This document shows positions 25,844 through 34,007 of a stretch of DNA of 43,242 nucleotides, in pieces. Every line of letters starts with the position of its first letter. Positions within the stretch are counted from its first letter, which is position 1. The notes under the pieces were generated by a model that had not been told where the DNA came from, searched no databases, and saw only the letters and a program-made list of their open reading frames with translations. Source of the DNA: an uncultured Pseudomonadota bacterium (GTDB taxonomy: Bacteria; Pseudomonadota; Alphaproteobacteria; RF32; CAG-239); the NCBI GenBank assembly GCA_949292375.1, contig CASEZG010000010.1, positions 1 through 43,242 on the forward strand, read 5' to 3'. Both the position numbers and the translations under genes were made by a program.

Positions 25844-26206
25844 TTATTTCAAAAATGGTTTAATGTAGTTTTGGAATTTTTGCTCATAGGCCGGTCCCCA
25901 GCCCATAATATAATTATCACCTAAGCAAAACAGCGGAATACCTAAACTTTGTTTGATCTTGAATTTTTTTGCGCATTGTCTGAGTAATTGCTCTCCTTGA
26001 GGAGTGGCGACATCTAGTTTTATGATGTTTAAATCAGGGTATTTTTTATTTAAAAATTTTTGGGCTTCGTGGCAGTGTGGACACACATCCGAATAAAACA
26101 AATAAGCCTTGTTGGGAACAATCTCGGTTAGTTCTTTGGGTGTATTGTCACATGATGTGGTTATAAATAATGCTGCCAGAGCTAAAAAATATGATAGCTT
26201 TTTCAT
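25844..26206 (-). CDS. Thioredoxin-fold lipoprotein with CPHC motif
   Basis: This 120-residue protein starts with a lipoprotein-type signal (MKKLSYFLALAALFI then TTSC, Cys about 19), so it is probably anchored in the envelope. The rest is a compact glutaredoxin/thioredoxin-like domain: a strand AYLFYSD, the redox motif CPHC (about 42-45), HEAQKFLNKKYP and a cis-Pro-type LGIPLF. CPHC is the DsbA-type active site, so thiol exchange in the periplasm is likely. The protein is far shorter than DsbA and lacks its helical insert. It lies downstream of the uvrD gene with about 80 bp between them. Confidence 0.8.
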   Translation of the reverse strand: MKKLSYFLALAALFITTSCDNTPKELTEIVPNKAYLFYSDVCPHCHEAQKFLNKKYPDLNIIKLDVATPQGEQLLRQCAKKFKIKQSLGIPLFCLGDNYIMGWGPAYEQKFQNYIKPFLK

Positions 26207-26286
26207 TTTTTTTCCTTGTTTAAGAGAATAATAAACCTTTCAGATATTATCTGTTGGGTAAAATTTTGGCCGCTTGAGATAACAGA

Positions 26287-28653
26287 TTAATCTACCTTTT
26301 CGAGGTAGGAGCTCATAATCTTTTTGCGGCCGTATTTGTCAAAGTTTACTTCCATGCAGTTTTCTTCGGCTGCGGTGATTTTACCGTAACCGAAAGTTTG
26401 GTGATATACTCTGGTGCCGATTAACCGCCGGTCATCATATATACCATAAGAATCGCTGCCGGTACTGCTATAATCAGAAAAGCCATAGTCGTTTCCTTTC
26501 TTTGTTTTGTTGGTGTTCCATGAGTTATAAGAGTTCTTTTTATAATAATTGTTGTTATATGATTGATAGTTGCCGTTGCTGTTTTGCTGGCGTGTCGTTG
26601 CATAGTCATTATAACCGCCACCATAAAATTTAGCGGCATTGTTGCAAATTTCAATATTCTCGGGTGGAAGTTCATTAATAAACCTTGAGGGAATATTGTT
26701 TTGCCATTGCCCATATACACGGCGGTTGAGTGCCGTCATGATATATAATTGTTTGCGGGCGCGGGTGATGGCAACATAGGCCAGACGACGTTCTTCCTCC
26801 AAAGCCTCCGTGCCGCCTTCGTCCAAAGCTCTTTGGTGTGGAAAAAGACCTTCTTCCCAGCCGGGGAGGAAAACAATGTCAAACTCCAAGCCTTTGGCAG
26901 AGTGAAGCGTGATGAGCATAACTTTGTTGGTGTCTAGCGCATCATCATTATCCATTACCAGGCTGACGTGTTCCAAAAATTCTGATAAGGTTGGATATTT
27001 TTCCGTGTCGGACATAACGGAAATTAATTCTTTTAAGTTTTCTATACGTCCGGGAGCTTCGGCAGATTTGTCGTTTTTCAGCATCTCAAAATAACCAGAA
27101 TCTTCCAATACTTGAGAAGCAAGTTCGTCTGGAGTGACGGCGTTCATTGTTTTGCGCCATTGTTCAAAGTTTGCAATCAAATCGGCAAGTGCAGATTTTG
27201 CTTTGCCGCTGAATTGATTTTCAGCAAGCATTTTTTCAACAGCCATATACATGGATATTTGATTGAAGCGGGCTTCCTGCTGAATTTTTTCAATGCTTTT
27301 GGCTCCAATGCCGCGAGCGGGCTTATTGATAATACGTTCAAAAGCCAAATCATCATGGGGTTGCAAAATGACTCTGAAATAAGCTAAAGCGTCGCGTATC
27401 TCGGCTCGCTCATAAAACTTCGGGCCGCCGATGACTTGATAGGGGATAGATTCAGCAATGAATTTTTCTTCAAACTCGCGGGTTTGAAAGGCGGTACGAA
27501 CTAAAACCGCCATATCAGAATATTGTGCGCCTTGGCGCAAGTGATAATCTATTTGATCAATGACATAGCGAGCCTCATCTTCGCCGTTATAATTGCTGAC
27601 AACTTTTATTTTGGTGTTATCGCAATATTTGGCAGGGGAATTTTCCGCAACCTTTAAGGTTTTGCCTAATCTGCCGTCATTGTGGCTGATGAGGCAAGAT
27701 GCTGCGGCCAAGATATTGGCGGTTGAGCGATAATTGCGCTCCAGACGAATCGTTTTTGCGTCCGTAAAGTCTTTTTCGAATCTTAAAATATTTTCAATTT
27801 CGGCACCGCGCCATGAATAAATGGATTGGTCATCATCACCTACACAGCACAAGTTACGGCTTTTTTGGCTGAGCAGACGCAGCAAAAGATATTGTGTTAC
27901 GTTGGTGTCTTGATACTCATCAACCATTATATATTTGAACTTGGCTTGGTATTTTTCCAAAATATCGGGGTTGGAAAGCAAAATATTCAGGGCATAAAGC
28001 AAAATATCGCCAAAGTCTACGCAGTTTAGCTCAAGCAGGCGTTCCTGATATTTCTTATATAAATGTGTTACAATATTTTCTTTAAACTCGTTTTGGATTT
28101 TATCAATGGTCAGCCCTTTATCTTTCCAACGGCTGATTTTATCCAACACTGATTGCGGCGGATATTTTTTGTCATCAATGCCTTCAGCTTCCAAAATCTG
28201 TTTGATGACGCGTTTTTGGTCATCTTCCGAGAGAATCGTGAAGTTTGAGTGTAAGCCGACAAGCTCCGCATGGTTGCGCAAAATTTTGACGCAGATGCTG
28301 TGAAATGTGCCGAGCCAGACAGAGTTGGCAACTTCGCCAATCATTTTTTCAACGCGTTCTTTCATCTCACGGGCGGCGCGGTTGGTGAAGGTTACGACCA
28401 GACAGTTCCACGGTTGGGCTTTGCCCATAGCTAAAATATAGGCCAGACGCGTGGTTAAAACTTTTGTCTTTCCCGTGCCGGCTCCGGATAAGACCAAAAG
28501 CGGACCTTCCGTTGTGGTTACTGCCTGTTTTTGTTCGGGGTTCAGCTGTTCAAGCCAAGCATAGCCCGGCATCAGGGCTTGCGTGTTGTTATATATGGGG
28601 GCTTGAGAGGCATTGGAAGCCGTGGTTTCGTCTAAGTCAAATATATTATCCAT
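26287..28653 (-). CDS. uvrD: UvrD/PcrA-type superfamily 1 DNA helicase
   Basis: This is a 3'-5' DNA helicase of nucleotide excision and mismatch repair and of replication-fork maintenance. The 788-residue protein has LNPEQKQAV (Q motif), GAGTGKTKV (motif I, about 57-65), VVTFTNRAAREM (Ia), VDEYQDTN (II), GDDDQSIYSWRGA (III), RNYRST (IV), LHSAKGLEFD (V) and VAITRARKQLY (VI). A C-terminal Tudor-like domain (GTRVYHQTFGYGKI to the end) follows, as in PcrA/UvrD. Between helicase core and Tudor domain, roughly residues 660-735 are rich in Asn, Tyr, Ser and Gly and look disordered. The identification is firm; UvrD versus PcrA naming is arbitrary. Confidence 0.95.
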   Translation of the reverse strand: MDNIFDLDETTASNASQAPIYNNTQALMPGYAWLEQLNPEQKQAVTTTEGPLLVLSGAGTGKTKVLTTRLAYILAMGKAQPWNCLVVTFTNRAAREMKERVEKMIGEVANSVWLGTFHSICVKILRNHAELVGLHSNFTILSEDDQKRVIKQILEAEGIDDKKYPPQSVLDKISRWKDKGLTIDKIQNEFKENIVTHLYKKYQERLLELNCVDFGDILLYALNILLSNPDILEKYQAKFKYIMVDEYQDTNVTQYLLLRLLSQKSRNLCCVGDDDQSIYSWRGAEIENILRFEKDFTDAKTIRLERNYRSTANILAAASCLISHNDGRLGKTLKVAENSPAKYCDNTKIKVVSNYNGEDEARYVIDQIDYHLRQGAQYSDMAVLVRTAFQTREFEEKFIAESIPYQVIGGPKFYERAEIRDALAYFRVILQPHDDLAFERIINKPARGIGAKSIEKIQQEARFNQISMYMAVEKMLAENQFSGKAKSALADLIANFEQWRKTMNAVTPDELASQVLEDSGYFEMLKNDKSAEAPGRIENLKELISVMSDTEKYPTLSEFLEHVSLVMDNDDALDTNKVMLITLHSAKGLEFDIVFLPGWEEGLFPHQRALDEGGTEALEEERRLAYVAITRARKQLYIMTALNRRVYGQWQNNIPSRFINELPPENIEICNNAAKFYGGGYNDYATTRQQNSNGNYQSYNNNYYKKNSYNSWNTNKTKKGNDYGFSDYSSTGSDSYGIYDDRRLIGTRVYHQTFGYGKITAAEENCMEVNFDKYGRKKIMSSYLEKVD

Positions 28654-28729
28654 TTTTATTACTTCTTGTTTTTTTGCTTATTACGAAATATATATAATAA
28701 TATTAAATGAATTAAAAGGAGTTTTTATT

Positions 28730-29671
28730 ATGCCGAGAACAAGTCAGGGAAAATATGTTACTCAAGCGTCTAAGGTCTTTCAAGAAGGGGATAATTTCTG
28801 GCATGCCGGCAAATATGACGAAGCACGCTCCTGTTATGAAAAATCTGCCGGTCTTTATGAGGAAAAAAATGATGTCGAAGGCGAGGCTTTTGCTTTGTCC
28901 AGACTCGGTGAATTGGAGCTTAGTCTTGAAAATTATGAGGCTTCGGCTAAAGCTCTGAATGCATCCATAGAATTGGTTAAGAATTTTATTGATGGGCAAA
29001 ATACTTATGGTGATGCGCTTATCAAACTTTCTAAAGTGCAGGCCGCAGATGGTAATACTGTGGAAGCTATAGCAACAATTCGGCGGGCGCAAGAGGTGTT
29101 GAGCGCGATTGATAACCGCGATTTGCTCGGCGATGCTTATGACCACGAGGCTTATATTTATTTGATGCTTAATCGTGAAAATGATGCTTTGCAAGCTTAT
29201 AGAAAAGCAGCTGATTTGTTTGAGCAAGATCGTAATTCGCTCAAGGAGGCTTCAACTTTGCGTGCGATTGCAAGAATCGAAATGAAAAATAAGAACTATG
29301 ATGTGGCGCATGATTTGTTGGAAAAATGTCGTAATCTTTATCGTGAAAACGGCGACTTGCTCGGTGAAGCAAGCGCATTGTCTGCAATCGGTTGCTTGCG
29401 CTATATTATCAGAGATATTGCCAATGCGCGCAAGGCGTTGATGAAATCGGTTTATTTGTATGGAAAAGTTTCACACCATTTTGCTGAGGCGGAATCGTTG
29501 CTTTATTTGGCAAGGGTTGAGGCTTATGACCGTGAACAAGGCGACTTTGACCGTGCACGAGCCCATTATAAACGCTCTATTGAGCTGTTTGATTTCTTGG
29601 GCAACGAAGATATGAAAAAAGCAGTTTTGGACGAGTATTATAATTTTTTGAATCGGATTATGGCTAATTAA
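28730..29671 (+). CDS. Tetratricopeptide-repeat protein
   Basis: The 313-residue protein is almost entirely helical TPR-like repeats of 36-40 residues, for example GKYDEARSCYEKSAGLYEE and NYDVAHDLLEKCRNLYREN, with the typical Gly/Ala and Tyr spacing. No signal peptide or membrane segment is seen, so a cytoplasmic scaffold is likely. The ATG at 28730 has AAAAGGAG upstream; earlier in-frame codons run into the divergent uvrD region and are rejected. The MoxR gene follows after 18 nt, so it may be an adaptor for the MoxR-DUF58 pair. Confidence 0.8.
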   Translation: MPRTSQGKYVTQASKVFQEGDNFWHAGKYDEARSCYEKSAGLYEEKNDVEGEAFALSRLGELELSLENYEASAKALNASIELVKNFIDGQNTYGDALIKLSKVQAADGNTVEAIATIRRAQEVLSAIDNRDLLGDAYDHEAYIYLMLNRENDALQAYRKAADLFEQDRNSLKEASTLRAIARIEMKNKNYDVAHDLLEKCRNLYRENGDLLGEASALSAIGCLRYIIRDIANARKALMKSVYLYGKVSHHFAEAESLLYLARVEAYDREQGDFDRARAHYKRSIELFDFLGNEDMKKAVLDEYYNFLNRIMAN

Positions 29672-29689
29672 CGGAAGGGATGAAAGTAA

Positions 29690-30667
29690 ATGTCTGAACT
29701 CAGAGAAAAGCTGATTTCGCTTAAAAATTTTATGGAAACAAAAATTATCGGCCAAGAGGATTTGGTCAAAAAACTTCTGATTACGCTCTTGGCGGATGGC
29801 CATGCATTGGTGGAAGGAGCACCGGGGTTAGCTAAGACAAAAGCTATTAAGACTTTGGCTGGTTGCGTTAAAGCCCAATATAATCGTATTCAGTTTACAC
29901 CGGATTTGTTGCCGTCTGATATTACGGGAAGTGAGATATATGTGGCGGCAACCGGAAATTTTGAGTTTCGGAAAGGTCCGATTTTTGCAAATCTGGTTTT
30001 GGCAGATGAAATTAACCGTGCGCCGGCAAAAGTTCAATCCGCTTTGTTGGAGGCAATGGCCGAGAGGCAAGTCAGTATGGGCGGCAAACGCTATGCTCTT
30101 CCCGAACTGTTTATGGTTATGGCAACGCAAAACCCGATTGAACATGAAGGAACATATAATTTGCCGGAAGCTCAGTTGGACCGCTTTTTGATGTATGTTA
30201 AAATTAATCAACCGGATGCGGCCGCCGAGAAAAAAATTCTGCGCTTGGTTCGCGGCGAAGACGGTTGTGCAAATGACGGAGCTGAGCAAGCAAAAGCTTT
30301 TGCAGCTTTGGAAGTGGCTGATATTTTGGCCGCTCGGAAAGAAGTTTTGCAAGTGCATATGAGTGAGGCTATTGAGGAATATCTGGTGCAGTTGATTATG
30401 GCTACCAGACAGCCGGATAAATATGATGCCAAGCTGGCCGGATTTGTTCAGTTCGGTGCCAGTCCGCGTGCAACAATCGCCTTGGATAAATGCGCCAAAA
30501 TTAATGCTTGGCTGAATAATCGGGATTTTGTTACGCCGGAAGATATTCATGCCGTGGTTTATGATGTGTTGCGGCATCGTATTATTCTGACCTTTGAGGC
30601 GCAGGCTGAAGGGGTTACGACCGATGATATCATTGCAACTTTGCTTCGGACTGTTCCACTGCCTTAA
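29690..30667 (+). CDS. MoxR-family AAA+ ATPase
   Basis: MoxR ATPases act as chaperones that insert cofactors or remodel protein complexes, usually with a VWA or DUF58 partner. The 325-residue protein shows IIGQEDLV, Walker A GAPGLAKT (43-50), QFTPDLLPSDITG, Walker B VLADEINRAPAKVQSALLEAM, MATQNPIEHEGTYNLPEAQLDRF (sensor 1 region) and a C-terminal lid with sensor-2 GASPRA. Length and motifs are typical. A GAAGGGA ribosome site precedes the ATG. The DUF58 gene follows 30 nt later. Confidence 0.92.
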   Translation: MSELREKLISLKNFMETKIIGQEDLVKKLLITLLADGHALVEGAPGLAKTKAIKTLAGCVKAQYNRIQFTPDLLPSDITGSEIYVAATGNFEFRKGPIFANLVLADEINRAPAKVQSALLEAMAERQVSMGGKRYALPELFMVMATQNPIEHEGTYNLPEAQLDRFLMYVKINQPDAAAEKKILRLVRGEDGCANDGAEQAKAFAALEVADILAARKEVLQVHMSEAIEEYLVQLIMATRQPDKYDAKLAGFVQFGASPRATIALDKCAKINAWLNNRDFVTPEDIHAVVYDVLRHRIILTFEAQAEGVTTDDIIATLLRTVPLP

Positions 30668-30697
30668 GGTTAGAAAATTTTAAGAAAGCGAGTCCGT

Positions 30698-31648
30698 ATG
30701 GGAAAGCTCAAGAAATTAACCGAAAAACTTTTTAAGCCGAAAGATGTTAAGCCTTTGGGCAATGGTTTGTATGCTTCTTTGGAAGAGTTGATGGAGCAAC
30801 GCCGCTTTGTGCCTTATCTAAAAAACTATCAGTTCAGCAATGTGGTATCGGCCCGAGCCGGAGATGTGAAGTCGGCTTTTAAGGGGCGAGGAATGGAGTT
30901 TGAGGAGATTCGGAGCTATGCTTTCGGCGATGATGTCCGCGATATTGACTGGCGGGTGACAGCGCGCAAGCAAAAGCCTTATACTAAGCTTTTTGCCGAA
31001 GAAAAAGACCGAGAGATTTATGTTTTGTTGGATTTATCCGCCTCAATGGTTTTTGGCACAAAAGTTGAGTTAAAATCAGTAGCGGCAGCAAAAATTGCGG
31101 CGTTGTTCGGGTGGTTGAGTTTGGAAAACAAGGACAGATTCGGCTGCCTGATTTATGACGGCAAGGAAACTTATGTCTTTAAGCCGCAAAACAGCCGCGC
31201 CGGAATGATGGCGGTGTTGAAAAAAATCTCGGAAGTCAGCACAGCCGTTTTGAAACAAAGCAATGATGGGCGTTTGGCAAAGCCTTTGCAGGTTTTGCAA
31301 GCTGGATTGAAGAGTCGGGCGGCGGTTTTTGTTATCAGCGATTTTTACGGTTTTGACGAGGCGGATAAAAAAGCCTTGGCAACATTGAGCAAAAAAGCAC
31401 AAGTCTATTGTGTTAATGTTTATGATGTTTTGGAAGATAATGCGCCCAAAGCCGGAGAATATATGGCGGCAGAAGGCAAGGAACGTGTGGTTTTTGAGAC
31501 AAAGTCTAAGGGGTTTCGCAATACTTATCATGCGTATTTTGCCGCCAAACGCCAAGCTTTGCGTGATTTTTGCCGTAAGTTTGCTTGCAGGTATATTCCG
31601 GTGCGTACCGACGAAGGGCCTTTTTATAAAGTTTTAATGCACCGATAG
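30698..31648 (+). CDS. DUF58 protein (VWA-like), MoxR partner
   Basis: DUF58 proteins nearly always accompany MoxR. The 316-residue protein has the family signature FKGRGMEFEEIRSYAFGDDVRDIDWRVTAR-like stretch (about 61-90), split here as GRGMEFEEIR and GDDVRDIDW. A VWA-like fold follows with the metal-site motif DLSAS (112-116). The protein has no membrane segment, unlike many DUF58 proteins, so it is probably cytoplasmic. The BatA/VWA and BatD genes often found downstream are missing; a TPR gene follows instead, with its own promoter candidate. Confidence 0.88.
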   Translation: MGKLKKLTEKLFKPKDVKPLGNGLYASLEELMEQRRFVPYLKNYQFSNVVSARAGDVKSAFKGRGMEFEEIRSYAFGDDVRDIDWRVTARKQKPYTKLFAEEKDREIYVLLDLSASMVFGTKVELKSVAAAKIAALFGWLSLENKDRFGCLIYDGKETYVFKPQNSRAGMMAVLKKISEVSTAVLKQSNDGRLAKPLQVLQAGLKSRAAVFVISDFYGFDEADKKALATLSKKAQVYCVNVYDVLEDNAPKAGEYMAAEGKERVVFETKSKGFRNTYHAYFAAKRQALRDFCRKFACRYIPVRTDEGPFYKVLMHR

Positions 31649-31670
31649 CGGCTTTTTTGAGCGGGGAATC

Positions 31671-31699
31671 TTGACAGTTTGAGGCAAAAGTGCTATGTC
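31671..31699 (+). promoter_or_regulatory. Candidate promoter of the second TPR gene
   Basis: A perfect TTGACA (31671-31676) is followed after 17 nt by TATGTC (31694-31699), with an extended TGn just upstream of the -10 box. Confidence 0.55.
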
Positions 31700-31744
31700 T
31701 TAAACTAAATTATTTTGTAACTATAATTTGAAAAGAGAAAAAAT

Positions 31745-32713
31745 ATGGTTAAATCAAACGAAAATAGTGCATATAAAAGAGGGCAAGAATTGCTTGACCA
31801 AGGGTTGTATAAAGAAGCGATTGAGCAGTTTGATATTGCAATCAATGAACAACCTAAATCGTGGAAGGCTCTTAACAGCAAAGGCTTCGCTTATCAAAAA
31901 ATGAGTAGGTATACTGATGCCGTCGAGTGTTTTGATAAGGCATTGCAGATTAATCCGCAATCAGTTGAGGTGCTGAATAATAAGGGCGTTACATTAAGTA
32001 TGCGCGGCTTGTATAAAGACGCGATTGCATGCTTTGATGAAGCTGTGGCTATTGATCAGACTTCCTTAGAGGCTCTGAACGGCAAAGCCATTGCGCTTCA
32101 ACATATGTTCTCTTACAAAGAAGCTCTGGATGTTTTGGAGCAGGCAATGAAAATTGACAACAAGCATACTCAGACCTTGTTGAGCATTGCCGTTACGTTA
32201 CAAAAACTGAAACAGTACGAACGTGCTATTTCTTTCTTCAAAAAAGTTTTATCTAACGACAAAACCAATATTAAGGCTTGGAACGGTGTCGGTGTTACTT
32301 ATCAGTTGATGGGTGACAATAACTCCGCTTTGAAATGTTTTACTAAGATTCTGAATATTGACAGCCATGAAATTCAGGCTTGGATTAGTATCGGTTTCGT
32401 TTATCAAAAAATGCTGAAATTTAATGATGCGCTGAAGTGCTATAAAAAAGCGCAAATGATGATTAATAATCGTTATCATCATAAGTTGTATGATGGTTTA
32501 GCAAGTTGCTTGACCAAGTTGTCGGAGTTTGACCAAGCAATAGAGGTTTATAAGCAGATTTTCCAACGCGAAGAAGGTAAGAAAAAATGGGATGCGCAAC
32601 GCTCCATTAAGTTTGTGAATAAGCTTAAGCGCAAAAAGGCTATCGGCACTTTGAATGTTCCGGGTAGCGCACCGGTTGGTGATGCGGCTCCGGCAGAAGG
32701 CGAGGGTGCATAG
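31745..32713 (+). CDS. Tetratricopeptide-repeat protein
   Basis: The 322-residue protein consists of seven or so canonical 34-residue TPR units, such as GLYKEAIEQFDIAINEQP, RYTDAVECFDKALQINP and LYKDAIACFDEAVAID, covering about residues 8-285. A basic stretch (KLKRKKA) and a short Ala/Pro/Gly tail close it. No signal or membrane segment is visible, so it is probably a cytoplasmic scaffold. It has its own promoter candidate and terminator. It differs in repeat type from the TPR protein at 28730, so they are not recent duplicates. Confidence 0.85.
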   Translation: MVKSNENSAYKRGQELLDQGLYKEAIEQFDIAINEQPKSWKALNSKGFAYQKMSRYTDAVECFDKALQINPQSVEVLNNKGVTLSMRGLYKDAIACFDEAVAIDQTSLEALNGKAIALQHMFSYKEALDVLEQAMKIDNKHTQTLLSIAVTLQKLKQYERAISFFKKVLSNDKTNIKAWNGVGVTYQLMGDNNSALKCFTKILNIDSHEIQAWISIGFVYQKMLKFNDALKCYKKAQMMINNRYHHKLYDGLASCLTKLSEFDQAIEVYKQIFQREEGKKKWDAQRSIKFVNKLKRKKAIGTLNVPGSAPVGDAAPAEGEGA

Positions 32714-32734
32714 CGTATCAGATAATTGAAATTA

Positions 32735-32766
32735 AAAGGCTCTGTGAAAACAGGGTCTTTTTTTGT
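32735..32766 (+). terminator. Terminator of the second TPR gene
   Basis: AAAGGCTCTG pairs with CAGGGTCTTT through G-U pairs around a short A-rich loop, followed by a T-run. Confidence 0.8.
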
Positions 32767-32874
32767 TGACATAAATTTGACAAAAATCGTTGGCGCATTA
32801 GTAAGATTGTGCTATGTTTTGTTCTGTTTTAAGTGATTAGATATATCTATTATGTTTAACTAAAAATTTTTCTT

Positions 32875-33060
32875 ATGAAAAAAATTAAATTTTTCAGTAG
32901 CCTTTTCGCTGCTCTTTATTGCGTTTTTTTCGGTGTTTTTGTTATCATTATGTCAGAGATACCGGAGAAATGGTATTTGTTCGGCATTAGCTTAATTGCG
33001 GCCGGATTTTATTTGGGTTTCACTTGGAACAACAGGCCGAGTCAGTGGTGGCTTTGCTAG
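32875..33060 (+). CDS. Small hydrophobic protein, two membrane segments
   Basis: This 61-residue open frame encodes two hydrophobic segments (about 7-26 and 34-50) joined by a short polar turn (SEIPEK) and ends in an aromatic tail. I recognise no family. There is no clear ribosome site before the ATG, which weakens the call, but the frame is followed by a good terminator and lies between two terminators, as a separate transcription unit would. Confidence 0.5.
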   Translation: MKKIKFFSSLFAALYCVFFGVFVIIMSEIPEKWYLFGISLIAAGFYLGFTWNNRPSQWWLC

Positions 33061-33080
33061 TTAGTTTCAAACAAACCATC

Positions 33081-33117
33081 AAAAGTCTCTTAGCTTTTTA
33101 GCCAAGAGGCTTTTTTT
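33081..33117 (+). terminator. Terminator after the 61-residue gene
   Basis: AAGTCTCTT-AGCT pairs with AGC-CAAGAGGCTT with one mismatch, followed by seven T's. Confidence 0.8.
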
Positions 33118-33190
33118 GTGTTCAGACTTGAAAGTTGTTAAAAGGTGATTATGTGTATTGGCGTAAGAATCTTTTTGTTAGGAGACAGAA

Positions 33191-33349
33191 ATGGGAATGG
33201 TTTTAAAATATATTTTTTATATTGCTTTGTTAGTTGTTGTCAGTTGGGGCGGTTTTACGGCTTATGAAGCATGGAATGCAGAAAAGAATGCTCCTGAAGT
33301 TGTTGGTGTGGTTGAGGTTCAGGAAGAAACAATGGGACAGCAACAGTAA
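33191..33349 (+). CDS. 52-residue single-pass membrane protein
   Basis: ATG at 33191 opens a 52-residue frame ending with TAA at 33347-33349. An AGGAG ribosome site sits exactly 6 nt upstream, and a perfect terminator begins 2 nt after the stop, so the gene is convincing despite its size. Residues about 4-24 form one hydrophobic helix (starting VLKYIFYIALLVVV); the remainder is a short acidic tail with EVVGVVEVQEE. No family is recognised. It converges on mlaC and shares that terminator. Confidence 0.75.
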   Translation: MGMVLKYIFYIALLVVVSWGGFTAYEAWNAEKNAPEVVGVVEVQEETMGQQQ

Positions 33350-33350
33350 T

Positions 33351-33378
33351 AAAAAGCCCCGCATTGGCGGGGCTTTTT
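33351..33378. terminator. Bidirectional terminator, 52-residue gene / mlaC
   Basis: AAAAAGCCCCGC (33351-33362) pairs perfectly with GCGGGGCTTTTT (33367-33378) around a 4-nt loop. Confidence 0.92.
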
Positions 33379-33380
33379 AA

Positions 33381-33986
33381 TTATGCTTTCTTGGTTTTGT
33401 TTTGCAAGTCTTTAATCAAGTCATCAATGCCGCCGGGGGCTGTTTTTATATAAGCCGTATATTCGTTGCGAGCAGTGATGGCTAAGCTGACGTTCTCGAT
33501 GATAATGTCAACAATTTTAAAGTTGTTGCCGGTTTGTTTAACGCGCCAAACAACTTTTGCAGGTTCTCCTTGCTCCATCGGCACTACAGAGTTTACAAAA
33601 ACTTGATTAGCTGAGTTGGAAGGAGTAGTTCCTTTGAAAATAAAGTTTTTGCCTTTGAACTCATCAAAACGCTGTGACCAGGTTTTGATATTTAACTCAC
33701 GATAGGCACTGATAAACTCTTTTTTCTGTTCGGCGGTGGCTGTTCTCCAATAACGTCCCAGCACAAATTGACCGATGAAGTTTAAATCCAGAGCATTGTT
33801 AAAAAGTTTTTCAAAGCGTTCGTCTTTAACGGTTTGTGAAACATTGGCATTAATAATTTCTTCGATGCCTTCTTTGGTAACCTTTTGTACGAATTCTTCT
33901 GCTTTTGCCGCATCAACGGCAGCATTAGCTGAAGCTGAAAACATAAAGATTGAGGCGAAAATTGCCACAAATAAGTTCTTTTTCAT
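33381..33986 (-). CDS. mlaC: MlaC/Tgt2-type periplasmic phospholipid-binding protein
   Basis: MlaC shuttles phospholipid across the periplasm between the outer-membrane MlaA and the inner-membrane MlaFEDB complex. The 201-residue protein has a signal peptide (about 1-22, ending ANA) and the family layout: FIGQFVLGRYWRTAT, KKEFISAYRELNIKTW, VVWRVKQTGNNFKIVDIIIENVS-like strand region and a C-terminal helix. It lies 21 nt downstream of mlaA in the same operon, which supports the assignment. No mlaFEDB genes are in the window. Confidence 0.9.
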   Translation of the reverse strand: MKKNLFVAIFASIFMFSASANAAVDAAKAEEFVQKVTKEGIEEIINANVSQTVKDERFEKLFNNALDLNFIGQFVLGRYWRTATAEQKKEFISAYRELNIKTWSQRFDEFKGKNFIFKGTTPSNSANQVFVNSVVPMEQGEPAKVVWRVKQTGNNFKIVDIIIENVSLAITARNEYTAYIKTAPGGIDDLIKDLQNKTKKA

Positions 33987-34007
33987 ATTTTTGTATTCTC
34001 CAGTTCG

